Below the pieces are notes generated by a model. The model was not told the DNA's origin, did no database searches, and saw nothing but the letters and a program-made list of their open reading frames with translations. The position numbers and the translations under genes were made by a program. From Burkholderia sp. L27(2015) (GTDB taxonomy: Bacteria > Pseudomonadota > Gammaproteobacteria > Burkholderiales > Burkholderiaceae), in assembly GCF_009765705.1 (NCBI RefSeq), contig NZ_LMUX01000017.1, positions 708,948-772,347 of the forward strand: a DNA stretch of 63,400 bases. Reading direction: 5' to 3'. Position 1 is the stretch's first letter. The number at the start of each line of letters is the position of its first letter. Positions 44,473-54,143 of the stretch are shown here, piece by piece.

Positions 44473-44877
44473 GACACGGTCCGGGGAAAGGGCTAGGCGT
44501 GGCGATTCCCGGGCCGCGTTGTCGTCGGCGGGGCGATCGCATCAGCGCGCTAGGATAGCAGAGCAGGACGGGATGCAAGCGCGATGCAGCGACTCTCTGG
44601 AGTCCGGTCTTTCGCAGGCGGTTGAGCGCTAGCCCTGGGCGGGCACGGCAACAAGCTTGGGCACCATTTTCATTTTCAAATTGAAAGTGTTTGCGTTTCG
44701 GCCTACTTTTTATTTATTCGAAGATGAGTCACTATGAGCCCGTCAAGTCGTGCCGACCCGTAATCAGCGCACTGCAGTGAGCTCAAAGCAGCTCAGGGCA
44801 ACCCAGAGCGGGGCACGCATGGAGCAGGTTTCTTTTCATTTTCCGTTTCATTTTCCTTTTTCCACCGAGGATGCGTC
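44473..44877. promoter_or_regulatory. Lrp-MDR divergent spacer with an AT-rich palindrome
   Basis: This 405-bp region contains no supported gene. TTTCAA-A-TTGAAA at 44674-44686 is a perfect 6-1-6 palindrome in the AT-rich middle and is a good candidate operator for the Lrp or the LysR regulator. At 44828-44866 the sequence has TTTCATTTTCC twice plus related pyrimidine-rich copies, just before the MDR gene. The stretch 44473-44660 shows nothing clear. Confidence 0.4.
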
Positions 44878-45891
44878 ATGAAAGCGATAGGTTTGCACAA
44901 GGCATTGCCGATTAGCGACGCGCAGTCGCTGCTGGATCTCAATTTGCCCGACCCCGTAGCGCAGGGCCACGATTTGCTGGTCGAGATCAAGGCCGTGTCG
45001 GTCAATCCCGTCGATACGAAAGTGCGCGCCAGCGCCGCGCCGGCCGACGGCGAGGCCAAGGTACTCGGTTACGACGCAAGCGGCATCGTGCGCGCCGTCG
45101 GGTCCGACGTGAGCCTGTTCAAGCCGGGCGATCGCGTCTGGTACGCGGGCTCGCTCACGCGCCCCGGCACCAATAGCGAGTTGCACCTGGTGGACGAACG
45201 CATCGTCGGCCACATGCCGAAGACGCTGGATTTCGCCCATGCCGCCGCCATGCCGCTGACGACCATCACCGCCTGGGAATTGTTGTTTGACCGCTTGCAA
45301 GTACCGCAGGGCGATGCCGCCAAGGGCCAGTCGCTGCTCATCGTGGGTGCGGCTGGCGGCGTGGGTTCGGTCATGGTGCAATTGGCGCGCCAGTTGACCG
45401 GCCTGACCGTGATCGGTACCGCGTCGCGCCAGGAAACCCGCGATTGGGTGAGCTCCTTGGGCGCGCATCATGTAATCGACCATAGCAAACCGCTGGCCGA
45501 AGAACTCAAGCGTGCAGGCTTGCCGCAAGTGACCTATATCGCGAGCTTGAACCAGACCGATGCCCATTTCGATCAGTTGGTCGAAGCGCTTGTGCCACAG
45601 GGCAAGTTCGGTCTGATCGACGATCCGGCGCAACTCGATGTGCGCAAGCTCAAACGCAAGAGCGCGTCGCTGCACTGGGAATTCATGTTCACCCGGTCGA
45701 TGTTTACAACGCCCGACATTGCGCAGCAAAACGCGTTGCTCAACCGGGTGGCCGAGCTGGTCGATCAAGGTACTATCAAGACCACCCTGGCCGAACACTT
45801 CGGTGCGATCAACGCGACCAATCTCAAGCGTGCCCATGCGCTGCTGGAAAGCCAGCGTTCGGTCGGCAAGATTGTGCTCGAAGGGTTCTGA
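44878..45891 (+). CDS. MDR family NADPH:quinone oxidoreductase-like protein
   Basis: The 337-residue protein has the GroES-like domain with VSVNPVDTKVRA and VLGYDASGIV, and the Rossmann loop LLIVGAAGGVGSVMVQLARQL at about residue 157. Catalytic zinc Cys and structural zinc Cys residues are absent, so it belongs with zinc-free quinone oxidoreductases even though it is often annotated as a zinc-binding alcohol dehydrogenase. It probably reduces quinones or enones. It lies 24 bp before a LysR gene on the same strand. Confidence 0.85.
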   Translation: MKAIGLHKALPISDAQSLLDLNLPDPVAQGHDLLVEIKAVSVNPVDTKVRASAAPADGEAKVLGYDASGIVRAVGSDVSLFKPGDRVWYAGSLTRPGTNSELHLVDERIVGHMPKTLDFAHAAAMPLTTITAWELLFDRLQVPQGDAAKGQSLLIVGAAGGVGSVMVQLARQLTGLTVIGTASRQETRDWVSSLGAHHVIDHSKPLAEELKRAGLPQVTYIASLNQTDAHFDQLVEALVPQGKFGLIDDPAQLDVRKLKRKSASLHWEFMFTRSMFTTPDIAQQNALLNRVAELVDQGTIKTTLAEHFGAINATNLKRAHALLESQRSVGKIVLEGF

Positions 45892-45915
45892 AAGAACTCA
45901 GAAAGGATCGCGGAT

Positions 45916-46830
45916 TTGCTCAGGCTCGAAGATTTGAACGTGTTCGTGCAAGCCGCCGACAGCGGAAGTTTGTCGGCGGCTGCGCGCGATCTCGGCGTGG
46001 CTCCGGCGGTGGCGAGCACCGCGATCAAGCGGCTCGAGCTTACGCTGGACACGCCGCTTTTTATTCGCTCGACGCGCAGCCTGCGCCTGACTCGCGAAGG
46101 CGAACGTTATCTGCAGCATGTGCGCGAAGTGCTGCGGCTGCTGGCCGACGGTCAGGCGGAAATCTCTCGCGATAAAGCCGCGTTGGGCGGCACGCTGCAT
46201 ATCGCCGCGCCTTCCGATTTCGGGCGCAATGTGCTGCTGGAATGGCTAGACGAATTCCAGCTCGCCCACCCTAAGCTTGCGATGCGGCTGCGTTTTAGCG
46301 ACCGCGTGACCGACATGTACCGCCAACCGGTGGACCTGGCGATACGCTACGGCTTGCCCGAAGATTCCAATTTGATCGCGTTGCCGCTGGCGGCTGCCAA
46401 CCGGCGTGTGCTCTGTGCGTCGCCGGCCTATCTGGCGCGACATGGGCCGCCAGCCAGTGTCGATGCGTTGAGGCAGCATAACTGCCTGCTGTTCATGCTT
46501 GGCGATCAGGTCCACAACCGCTGGAGATTCCATCGCGGGCGCGATACCGCGGAAGTTGCCGTCAAGGGCGATCGTGTGAGCGACGATGCCGAGGTAGTAC
46601 GCCGCTGGGCGCTTAGCGGACAGGGCATCGCGTATAAATCGTGGCTCGATATGGCGCGCGACGTAAAAGCCGGGCGCTTGGTGGTGCTGCTGCCGGATTG
46701 GCAGGGAGAAGCCGCACCTTTGAATCTGCTATGCCCCCACCGCACGCTGCTATCGGCGGCAGTGACACGTTTGCGCGACGATCTGCAAGCGCGTTGTAAT
46801 GTGCTGGTGGATGAGTTTAATAGACGCTGA
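45916..46830 (+). CDS. LysR family transcriptional regulator
   Basis: The 304-residue protein has the N-terminal LysR helix-turn-helix (LEDLNVFVQAADSGSLSAAA, then VASTAIKRLELTLDTPLF) and a periplasmic-binding-like effector domain, of the DsdA/CrgA type group with VDLAIRYGLPEDSNLIA. The start is a TTG at 45916 with GAAAGGA upstream. LysR genes are usually divergent from their target; here it follows the MDR gene in the same direction, so the pair may be an autoregulated operon. Confidence 0.88.
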   Translation: MLRLEDLNVFVQAADSGSLSAAARDLGVAPAVASTAIKRLELTLDTPLFIRSTRSLRLTREGERYLQHVREVLRLLADGQAEISRDKAALGGTLHIAAPSDFGRNVLLEWLDEFQLAHPKLAMRLRFSDRVTDMYRQPVDLAIRYGLPEDSNLIALPLAAANRRVLCASPAYLARHGPPASVDALRQHNCLLFMLGDQVHNRWRFHRGRDTAEVAVKGDRVSDDAEVVRRWALSGQGIAYKSWLDMARDVKAGRLVVLLPDWQGEAAPLNLLCPHRTLLSAAVTRLRDDLQARCNVLVDEFNRR

Positions 46831-47742
46831 CTAATACACACTTACCACGCCCAGCGGCCGGCTTTTGAAACGCCGATGCACCCAGTAATACTGTTCGGGA
46901 AAGCGTTCGATCTGGGTTTCCAGAAACGCGTTCATGCGGCGCGCATCGGCCGTCTCGCAATCGGACGGAAAATCGGCCAACGGCTTGAATACCTTGAGCT
47001 TATAACCGGCGTAGTTGGGCAACACCTCGGTCACGAATGGCACGACGCGCGCGCCGCTCAGCTTGGCCAGCCGCGATACGGAAGTCAGCGTGCAGGTCTG
47101 GACGCCAAAGAACGGCACGAAGACCGAATTCTTGATGCCGTGATCCAGATCGGCGGCCAGCATCACCGGCACGCCGTCGCGCAACCGTCTGATGATGGCG
47201 CGAGCGCTGTCGGAGCGCAGCACCATGTCGGCGCCGAAGCGTCCACGTTGCGTACGGGCGAGCTCGCTCAAGCGTCGGTCCGACATGAGGCCATACAGAG
47301 CGGTAATAGGGTGGTTCATCGAATACAGCATGCAGCCCGCTTCGATGCCGACGAAGTGGAAGCCCATGAAGATCGTGGGCGGCGCGTCGGGGTCGGCGAG
47401 ATCAATCTGGCTGTCGATCTCCACGAGCTTGCGCAGTGCCCGCTCGCTGCCGAACCACTGGATGCCGCGCTCGACATAGCTTCGAATCACATGCTGGAAA
47501 TGAGCGCAGGCCAGTGCCGAATAGTGCGCCTCGCTGCGCCCCGGGAAACATAGCGCCAGGTTCACGAGCACGATTTTTTTACGTGAGCTGGGTATCTGAT
47601 ACAAGACAGCGCCGAGTAAGGCTCCGGCACGTGCGACCACGCTGTAAGGCAGAAAGGCGAACACCCGCAACAAACCAACGATGAGGTAAAAGAAGAGTTT
47701 TTTCAAATTTGGGAGGCCTGCTGCGCAAACGGCAGCGGTCAT
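46831..47742 (-). CDS. Lipid A biosynthesis acyltransferase (LpxL/HtrB-like)
   Basis: The 303-residue protein has one N-terminal membrane segment (LFFYLIVGLLRVFAFLPYSVV) and the HxxxxE acyltransferase motif in GFHFVGIEAGC, plus VMLAADLDHGIKNSVFVPFFG and RFPEQYYWVHRRFK near the C-terminus. LpxL/LpxM enzymes transfer acyl chains to the lipid A precursor on the inner face of the membrane. The usual NHxxxxE is changed to FHFVGIE, which is seen in divergent members. It abuts the convergent lysR stop codon with no spacer. Confidence 0.85.
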   Translation of the reverse strand: MTAAVCAAGLPNLKKLFFYLIVGLLRVFAFLPYSVVARAGALLGAVLYQIPSSRKKIVLVNLALCFPGRSEAHYSALACAHFQHVIRSYVERGIQWFGSERALRKLVEIDSQIDLADPDAPPTIFMGFHFVGIEAGCMLYSMNHPITALYGLMSDRRLSELARTQRGRFGADMVLRSDSARAIIRRLRDGVPVMLAADLDHGIKNSVFVPFFGVQTCTLTSVSRLAKLSGARVVPFVTEVLPNYAGYKLKVFKPLADFPSDCETADARRMNAFLETQIERFPEQYYWVHRRFKSRPLGVVSVY

Positions 47743-47990
47743 GAAGGAGGGGGGACGCAGTCGGACTTGGTGAGTCGTGCTGCGCTGATTCTACGGACTA
47801 TTGCGCCGATTTTTTAATTTTTCACATTACAAGACGTCAGGAAGGCCGCGGAGTTTCCAGGTAGGACCGACTGATACCCCCGCAAACGCCCGCGCGGCCT
47901 CACATAGTATTGGCGCAGTCGGTCCGCGATGACTAAGATTGCGTCTTTGCCGCTCGCTATGCGGGCCAGATGCGTCGACTCGGGGAATGC

Positions 47991-48932
47991 ATGGGTTTGA
48001 TCTTTTCTGTAGTTTTGCCGATTTTCGGTTTGATCCTGGCGGGGTTTCTCTGCCGCAAGTGCGGTGTGCTGGGGCCTAATGCATCGTCCGAACTGAATCG
48101 CTATGTCATTTACTTGGCGCTGCCGGCCTTGCTGTTTGACGTCATGGCTCATTCCGATTGGCACAGCTTGCTGCAACCTGCTTTTATCGGGGCCTATGGG
48201 TTGGGCACGGTCGTCGGTTTCGGGGTGGCTTTCGCGGTGCGGCGCGTGCAAAAGCGGCCGTGGGTCGACAACAGCATCGACAGCTTGAGCGCCTCCTACG
48301 CCAATACCGGTTTTATCGGCATCCCACTGTGTTCGCTGGCATTGGGGCCGGCCAGCTTGCAGCCGGCGATCATCGCCACGATCTTGACCGTATGCGTACT
48401 GTTTGCCGGCACTATCGTGCTAATCGAGATCGGCCAGCAACGCCATACGCACGATGTGCAGCTTTGGCCGCTGTTTCGCAAAGTGAGTGTGTCGCTGGTG
48501 CGTAACCCTTTGCTGGCATCGCCGGTATTGGGTGCGCTGTTTGCGGCGACCGGCTTGCATGTGCCGGCTGGCGCCGAACAGTTCCTGAAACTGCTCGGTG
48601 CCTCTGCCAGCCCGTGCGCGCTGGTGGGCTTGGGGCTTTTTCTGGCCGCCGGGCATGGCCGGCGCGAACCCGCCGCGATGTTGATGCTGGTGGCGATCAA
48701 GCTGGTGCTGCAGCCGCTGGTGACGGGCTGGCTTGCGTTCAAGGTATTTGCGATGCCGCCCTTGTGGGCGGAGTCGGCCGTGCTGCTCGCGGCGCTGCCC
48801 ACAGGCACGGGCCCGTTCATGTTGGCCGAATATTATCGACGCGACGGCGCGATGATTTCCAACGTGATCTTGATTTCGACGGTGATCTCGCTGGTGACGG
48901 TGTCGTTATGCTTGGTGGTATTGCATCAATGA
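47991..48932 (+). CDS. AEC (auxin efflux carrier) family transporter
   Basis: The 313-residue protein has about ten membrane helices in two inverted halves; typical segments are FGLILAGFLCRKCGVLG, ELNRYVIYLALPALLFDVMA and ALPTGTGPFMLAEYY. AEC carriers in bacteria export or import small organic acids such as malate. GGGGA before the ATG at 47991 supports that start. No substrate-defining gene is adjacent. Confidence 0.85.
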   Translation: MGLIFSVVLPIFGLILAGFLCRKCGVLGPNASSELNRYVIYLALPALLFDVMAHSDWHSLLQPAFIGAYGLGTVVGFGVAFAVRRVQKRPWVDNSIDSLSASYANTGFIGIPLCSLALGPASLQPAIIATILTVCVLFAGTIVLIEIGQQRHTHDVQLWPLFRKVSVSLVRNPLLASPVLGALFAATGLHVPAGAEQFLKLLGASASPCALVGLGLFLAAGHGRREPAAMLMLVAIKLVLQPLVTGWLAFKVFAMPPLWAESAVLLAALPTGTGPFMLAEYYRRDGAMISNVILISTVISLVTVSLCLVVLHQ

Positions 48933-48957
48933 AGAACGCGAGAGCGCCGCGCACGCG

Positions 48958-49083
48958 CTATTTCTCGTTGGCGCGATCCGCGATATCGCGCCGCTTTTCC
49001 TCGCGCCACGATTGAAAGATGCTGCCGAACGCCAACAGCACTGCAATGGCGATGCCGCCGCCCAATAAAAGATAAGTTGCCAT
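48958..49083 (-). CDS. Small single-helix membrane protein (41 residues)
   Basis: Reading from the ATG at 49083 the product begins MATYLLLGGGIAIAVLL, has one clear membrane helix (residues 4-23), then a charged cytoplasmic tail with Arg, Glu, Lys and Asp (WREEKRRDIADR). This hydrophobic-then-charged layout is unlikely by chance. It converges on the AEC gene 25 bp away and lies 164 bp downstream of the FAD-linked dehydrogenase gene, on the same strand. It has no recognisable family. Confidence 0.6.
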   Translation of the reverse strand: MATYLLLGGGIAIAVLLAFGSIFQSWREEKRRDIADRANEK

Positions 49084-49247
49084 AGGTGTGGTGTGGACGC
49101 CGCCCCTAGCCGAATAGCACAAGTGCTACGGCCGGGCGTCGAAGTGAAATGGGGAAAACTCAGCTATTTTAAGCCGTTATGTACCGTCACGCGCTGGTAC
49201 GCGTCGATGCGTCGCACACGTAGGTTCCCGGTGCCCTATTGATCGGA

Positions 49248-50717
49248 CTATCTGACCGGGAAGTCATGACCCTGCGGCAGCACCTTCCCCGGGTTCATGC
49301 GGTTCTCCGGATCGAGCGCCGTTTTGATCGAACGCATCAACGCGATCTCGACCGGCGATTTATACCTTGCGGCTTCGTTTGCCTTCAACTGGCCCAGGCC
49401 ATGCTCGGCGCTGATACTGCCGCGATGCCGATGCACGCTGTCGTGCACCACGCGGTTGATCGCCTCCTGGTAGTCGCGCAGAAACGCAGGTCCATCTCCT
49501 CCAGCCGGTACCTGCACGTTGTAATGCAGATTGCCGTCGCCCATATGCCCGAACGTCACCATCCGCGCACCCGGAGCGACTTGTGCAACGAGCTTGTCCG
49601 TGGCCTCGATGAAGTGGGCGATCTGCGAGACCGGCACGGCAATATCGTGCTTGATGTTCAAACCTTCTTCGGCCTGGGCCAGCGGAATATGTTCGCGCAG
49701 GTTCCAGAACGCGCGCGATTGCGCGAGGTTCTCGGAGACCACGGCGTCAGCCACCAGGCCAGCGTCGAACGCCTGTTCCATCAGTTGCTCGAATAGCGCG
49801 CGGGCGTGGCTTTCGCTTTCGTTATCCGACAGCTCCAGCAGCACCGTTTGAGCATGCCGCTGCGCGTAAGGGTAGCGCAGCGCCGGATAATGCTGGTTCA
49901 CGAGTTGCAGGCAAAAATCGGACATCAATTCGAAGCCGGTCAATAGTGGTCCGCAAATGCGTTGCGCCAGTTCGAGCAAGCTCAGCGCAGCCTGCGGCGT
50001 GGGCAGTGCGGCGAGCGCTGTCACTCGCGCCGCGGGCAAAGGGTAGAGCTTCAGCACGGCCGCCGTGATCACGCCTAATGTGCCTTCGGCACCGATAAAC
50101 AGGTCGCGCAAATCGTAGCCGGTGTTGTCCTTGCGCAGTCCGCGCAGGCCACTCCATATTTCGCCTTGGGGCGTGACGACTTCCAGCCCCAAGCACAGTT
50201 CGCGCGCATTGCCATAGCGCAACACACTGGTGCCGCCTGCGTTGGTCGCCAGGTTTCCGCCTATCGTGCAGCTGCCTTCCGCCGCCAGCGACAGCGGAAA
50301 CAGGCATCCGCCTTCGCGCGCCACGCGCTGGATTTCGGCCAGGATGCAGCCGGCTTCCACCGTGATCGTATGATTGGTCGTGTCGAGTTCACGGATCTTG
50401 GTCAGGCGCCGCAGGCTCAACACCGCTTGCGTGCCGCTCGTGTCGGGCGTGGCGCCGCCTGCCAGCCCGGTGTTGCCGCCTTGCGGGACCAGGGCGACGC
50501 GGTACTGCGCCGATAGTTTGACCAGTGCCGCGACTTCTTCTGCGTTGGCCGGGCAAAGTACCGCGCGCGCCGTGCCGGTATAGCGTTTGCGCCAGTCCGT
50601 CAGGTAGGGCGCGGTGTCGTGCGCTTGCGTGTACACGTGAGCCGCGCCGATCGCTTCGGCGCACGCGTTGCAAAACGGGTCGGAGAACGAGGTGGTGGGG
50701 GTGTTGTGTTCAGTCAT
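49248..50717 (-). CDS. FAD-linked 2-hydroxyacid dehydrogenase (D-lactate/D-2-hydroxyglutarate type)
   Basis: The 489-residue protein has the FAD_binding_4 domain with LVPQGGNTGLAGGATPD and GGNLATNAGGTSVLRYGNARE, and the FAD-oxidase C-terminal domain with TFGHMGDGNLHYNVQ (metal-binding His) and ISAEHGLGQLK. The family oxidises D-lactate, glycolate or D-2-hydroxyglutarate. No glcE or glcF gene is adjacent, so the single-subunit D-2-hydroxyglutarate or D-lactate type is more likely than glycolate oxidase. It is 18 bp downstream of wrbA. Confidence 0.87.
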   Translation of the reverse strand: MTEHNTPTTSFSDPFCNACAEAIGAAHVYTQAHDTAPYLTDWRKRYTGTARAVLCPANAEEVAALVKLSAQYRVALVPQGGNTGLAGGATPDTSGTQAVLSLRRLTKIRELDTTNHTITVEAGCILAEIQRVAREGGCLFPLSLAAEGSCTIGGNLATNAGGTSVLRYGNARELCLGLEVVTPQGEIWSGLRGLRKDNTGYDLRDLFIGAEGTLGVITAAVLKLYPLPAARVTALAALPTPQAALSLLELAQRICGPLLTGFELMSDFCLQLVNQHYPALRYPYAQRHAQTVLLELSDNESESHARALFEQLMEQAFDAGLVADAVVSENLAQSRAFWNLREHIPLAQAEEGLNIKHDIAVPVSQIAHFIEATDKLVAQVAPGARMVTFGHMGDGNLHYNVQVPAGGDGPAFLRDYQEAINRVVHDSVHRHRGSISAEHGLGQLKANEAARYKSPVEIALMRSIKTALDPENRMNPGKVLPQGHDFPVR

Positions 50718-50735
50718 GTGGGACCCGACTCCATG

Positions 50736-51386
<651 letters not shown>

Positions 51387-51391
51387 TTATA

Positions 51392-51427
51392 GGAGATCAA
51401 CCCGGAGATCAACCCGGAGACCACCCC
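51392..51427. repeat. 12-bp tandem repeat, three copies
   Basis: GGAGATCAACCC is repeated at 51392 and 51404, then GGAGACCACCCC at 51416, in the divergent spacer between wrbA and the yihY-like gene. Degenerate copies continue to about 51450. The wrbA promoter must be in or near it. Confidence 0.95.
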
Positions 51428-51524
51428 GAAGCTCGACCCGTAGGACAACCCAGCTTCAACCGGACCTCACGCAGGATCCAATCTGAATCCAACCGTCCAA
51501 AAGCTCGCAGGAGCCGTGCTGACC

Positions 51525-52859
51525 ATGCTTTCGTTTGATTTTGAGGTGCTCCGGCGCTTGGTGAAATTCACGATTCGCCGCAGCCGCGAAGATCGGATTC
51601 CGCAAGTCGCGAGTAGCCTGACCTTTACCACGGTGCTCTCCGTGGTGCCGCTCGTGACGGTGGGTTTCGCCATTTTCACGGCGTTTCCGATGTTCTCGTC
51701 GTTCCAGGTGGCCTTGCAAGGCTTTCTTGCCGATCATCTGATGCCGGCGCAGGTGAGCATCCAGATCTTCAAATATCTCGACGAGTTTGTCTCGAAGGCA
51801 AAAGGGCTGACTACGGCCGGTTTGCTGGTGCTCGGGGTGACGGCCGTGATGACGATGATGACCATCGAATCGGTGTTCAACGTGATTTGGCGCGTGCGTA
51901 AATCGCGGCCCCTCACGCAGCGGGTGCTGGTGTACTGGAGCATCATCACGCTCGGCCCGATCTTGTTTGGCTTGAGCCTGTCAATTTCCTCGTTCGTGCT
52001 CACGGAGTCGGCGAACTGGTCGGGCAGCCTCGGTGCGGCGGCGGGAAACGCCCATCATATGGGCCCGATGATGGCGTTGGGGCTGACCGGCACGGCACTT
52101 CCGCTGACGATCCTCGCCTACACGCTGTTGTATGTGTATTTGCCGAATTGCCGTGTCGAATGGCGCGATGCGGTGATTGGCGCGGTGCTGGCCGGTCTGG
52201 GTTTCGAATTGGCGCGACATGGTTTTGGCATGTACATGCGCAGGTTCCCGACTTATACGGCGGTGTACGGCGCGTTCGCGACGCTGCCGATTTTCCTGAT
52301 CTGGGTGTATCTGAACTGGCTGATCACGTTGCTCGGCGCCACGGTGGTTTCGCTGCTGCCGGCAATTCGAGCCGGGGAATACCGGCGCGCTTCCTATGCC
52401 GGCGGTGACCTGCTCGATGCGATTGGCCTGCTGATCGTCCTCGAACAGGCGCGCGAGGAGGGCTTGGGCGGCTATGCGTGCAGCGCCTTGTCGCGCGTAT
52501 TGCGCTGCGACCTCAATACGATGGTGCGTTTGCTCGATGCGCTGGAAGCTCGCCAGTGGATTGCCAGACTGCCGGGCGATAACGGTCCCGAACGATGGAT
52601 CTTGCTGGCCAATCCGACGCAGATTTCGCTCGACGCGCTGTTCGATTTATTTGTGCTCAACCGGGTCGAGTTAGGCCAGGAGCTGGCGCATGCGCCGACA
52701 CCGTTCAATGGCGCGTTGCTGTGCCATGCGCTCAATAGCAAGCATTTCAGGCTCACGCTCGATCAATTGATGGTGAAGCGCGAAGCACCCATGATTGCCG
52801 TGGACGATTCGAGTTCGCGCACGGTCGAGAATGCCGAGGCAGGCTTTCGCGTGCCGTGA
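51525..52859 (+). CDS. YihY/BrkB family inner-membrane protein
   Basis: The 444-residue protein has six membrane helices with the family segments RIPQVASSLTFTTVLSVVPL and YTAVYGAFATLPIFLIWVYLNW, followed by a roughly 150-residue cytoplasmic tail with a possible winged-helix part (LSRVLRCDLNTMVRLLDALEARQWI). The family was once called RNase BN; that activity belongs to another protein, and the function is unsettled. AGGAG 11 bases upstream fits the ATG at 51525 better than the GTG at 51516. Confidence 0.85.
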   Translation: MLSFDFEVLRRLVKFTIRRSREDRIPQVASSLTFTTVLSVVPLVTVGFAIFTAFPMFSSFQVALQGFLADHLMPAQVSIQIFKYLDEFVSKAKGLTTAGLLVLGVTAVMTMMTIESVFNVIWRVRKSRPLTQRVLVYWSIITLGPILFGLSLSISSFVLTESANWSGSLGAAAGNAHHMGPMMALGLTGTALPLTILAYTLLYVYLPNCRVEWRDAVIGAVLAGLGFELARHGFGMYMRRFPTYTAVYGAFATLPIFLIWVYLNWLITLLGATVVSLLPAIRAGEYRRASYAGGDLLDAIGLLIVLEQAREEGLGGYACSALSRVLRCDLNTMVRLLDALEARQWIARLPGDNGPERWILLANPTQISLDALFDLFVLNRVELGQELAHAPTPFNGALLCHALNSKHFRLTLDQLMVKREAPMIAVDDSSSRTVENAEAGFRVP

Positions 52860-52872
52860 GTTTGCATGGGCT

Positions 52873-53193
52873 TTAAAACGGAATGCGTCCGCGGCAGATT
52901 TCGCTGAACATCACCCAGTCGCCAATCAGGCTATAGAGCGGATGACGGAAGGTAGCGGGGCGATTTTTCTCGAACACGATATGCCCTAGCCACGCGAATC
53001 CATAGCCGCAGACCAGCGCCAGCGGGAGCCAAAACCAGTCCAGCGTGGCGATTGCCATGCCCACGCAACCTAGTGCGAATAGCGAGCCGAAGAAATGCAT
53101 CCGGCGACAGCTTATGTTGCGGTGTTCGCCGAGATAAAACGGGTAGAACTCCGCGAAACTTGCATAAGCCGGTGCGTGGGTGTCATGGTTCAT
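52873..53193 (-). CDS. DUF962/Mpo1-like membrane protein
   Basis: The 106-residue protein has the DUF962 layout: SFAEFYPFYLGEHRN, RRMHFFGS, two to three membrane helices, and AWLGHIVFEKNRPATFRHPLYSLIGDW. The conserved His residues match those thought to bind iron in the yeast homologue Mpo1, a dioxygenase of 2-hydroxy fatty acids. It converges on the yihY-like gene across 13 bp. Confidence 0.85.
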   Translation of the reverse strand: MNHDTHAPAYASFAEFYPFYLGEHRNISCRRMHFFGSLFALGCVGMAIATLDWFWLPLALVCGYGFAWLGHIVFEKNRPATFRHPLYSLIGDWVMFSEICRGRIPF

Positions 53194-53309
53194 GGTCTCC
53201 CCCTATTTGCGCGTATTCCGCGTCATGTTGATATGACCCGGAACGCGCGCCGGGGTTCCGCTTTTTTGGGCGGGCGGGGTGAACAGGAACGCGGGCCCGG
53301 TCACATGCG

Positions 53310-54143
53310 TTACACCAACTCGACCGAAGCTTTGCGGGCGAACCCGTATAAAGCATCCAGCGTTTCGTCGGGTCGTTCCGCCATCAGCGCATGGCCGCCA
53401 TCGAGCACCACCGTCGTCACGGTGGCACCCGCCTCGCTCAGTGCTTGCGCCAACGGCTGCGCGGCGCGAGCCGGCGTCATCAGATCGCGCTTTCCAAGCA
53501 CAAATAGCACTGGGCAATGCACTTGCGTGGCGGCTTCGAAACCGCGATCGTAGGCGTTGCAGGCCGAGAAATCGGTGAGCAGCACAGGTTCCGGATTGAG
53601 CGCACCGACGCGCTCCATCAATCGCTGATTGCCGCCTTGCATCCAGAAACCGGGGCCCGGAAACGACGGCTTGGCGGCGATGGTCGAGTGCGACCAGGTA
53701 TTGATCATGTCGATCGCTTCGGGCAGCCGATGCTGGGCGGCATCCAGTAACGCGGCGGAGACTTGCATCGGAAACGCGGTCGCAACCAGCGCCAACGCAC
53801 TCACCCGTGCGGGATAGAGTGCTGCCGCCTCGAGGGCAATCAGCGAGCCCATGCTGTGACCGATCAGCACGGCGCGCGCTACGCCTGCGGCATCGAGCAG
53901 CGAGATCAGCCAGTGCGCAAGCGCGGCGACGCTGGTCAACGCTGGCGCTGCGCTGCGTGCATGGCCGGGCAGATCGACGGCCAATACGTTAAAGCCGTGA
54001 TGCGCGAAGTAGCGCGTTTGCATGATCCACACCGAGTGGTCGTGTTGAGCGCCGTGGATGAATACCGCAGTGGGTTGATCGGCGGTCGGTGTTTTGCCGC
54101 CCGTATAGACGTAGGCCGCACGTCCCGCGACTGTCAGATTCAT
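53310..54143 (-). CDS. Alpha/beta hydrolase coupled to metY
   Basis: The 277-residue protein has VFIHGAQHDHSVW (oxyanion), LIGHSMGSLIAL (nucleophile Ser), LGKRDLMTPA (Asp) and DGGHALMAERP (His). The start overlaps the metY stop by 4 bp (ATGA). MetY-hydrolase pairing raises the possibility of a role in homoserine or O-acyl ester metabolism, but the sequence is a general esterase type and no MetX motif is present. Confidence 0.83.
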   Translation of the reverse strand: MNLTVAGRAAYVYTGGKTPTADQPTAVFIHGAQHDHSVWIMQTRYFAHHGFNVLAVDLPGHARSAAPALTSVAALAHWLISLLDAAGVARAVLIGHSMGSLIALEAAALYPARVSALALVATAFPMQVSAALLDAAQHRLPEAIDMINTWSHSTIAAKPSFPGPGFWMQGGNQRLMERVGALNPEPVLLTDFSACNAYDRGFEAATQVHCPVLFVLGKRDLMTPARAAQPLAQALSEAGATVTTVVLDGGHALMAERPDETLDALYGFARKASVELV

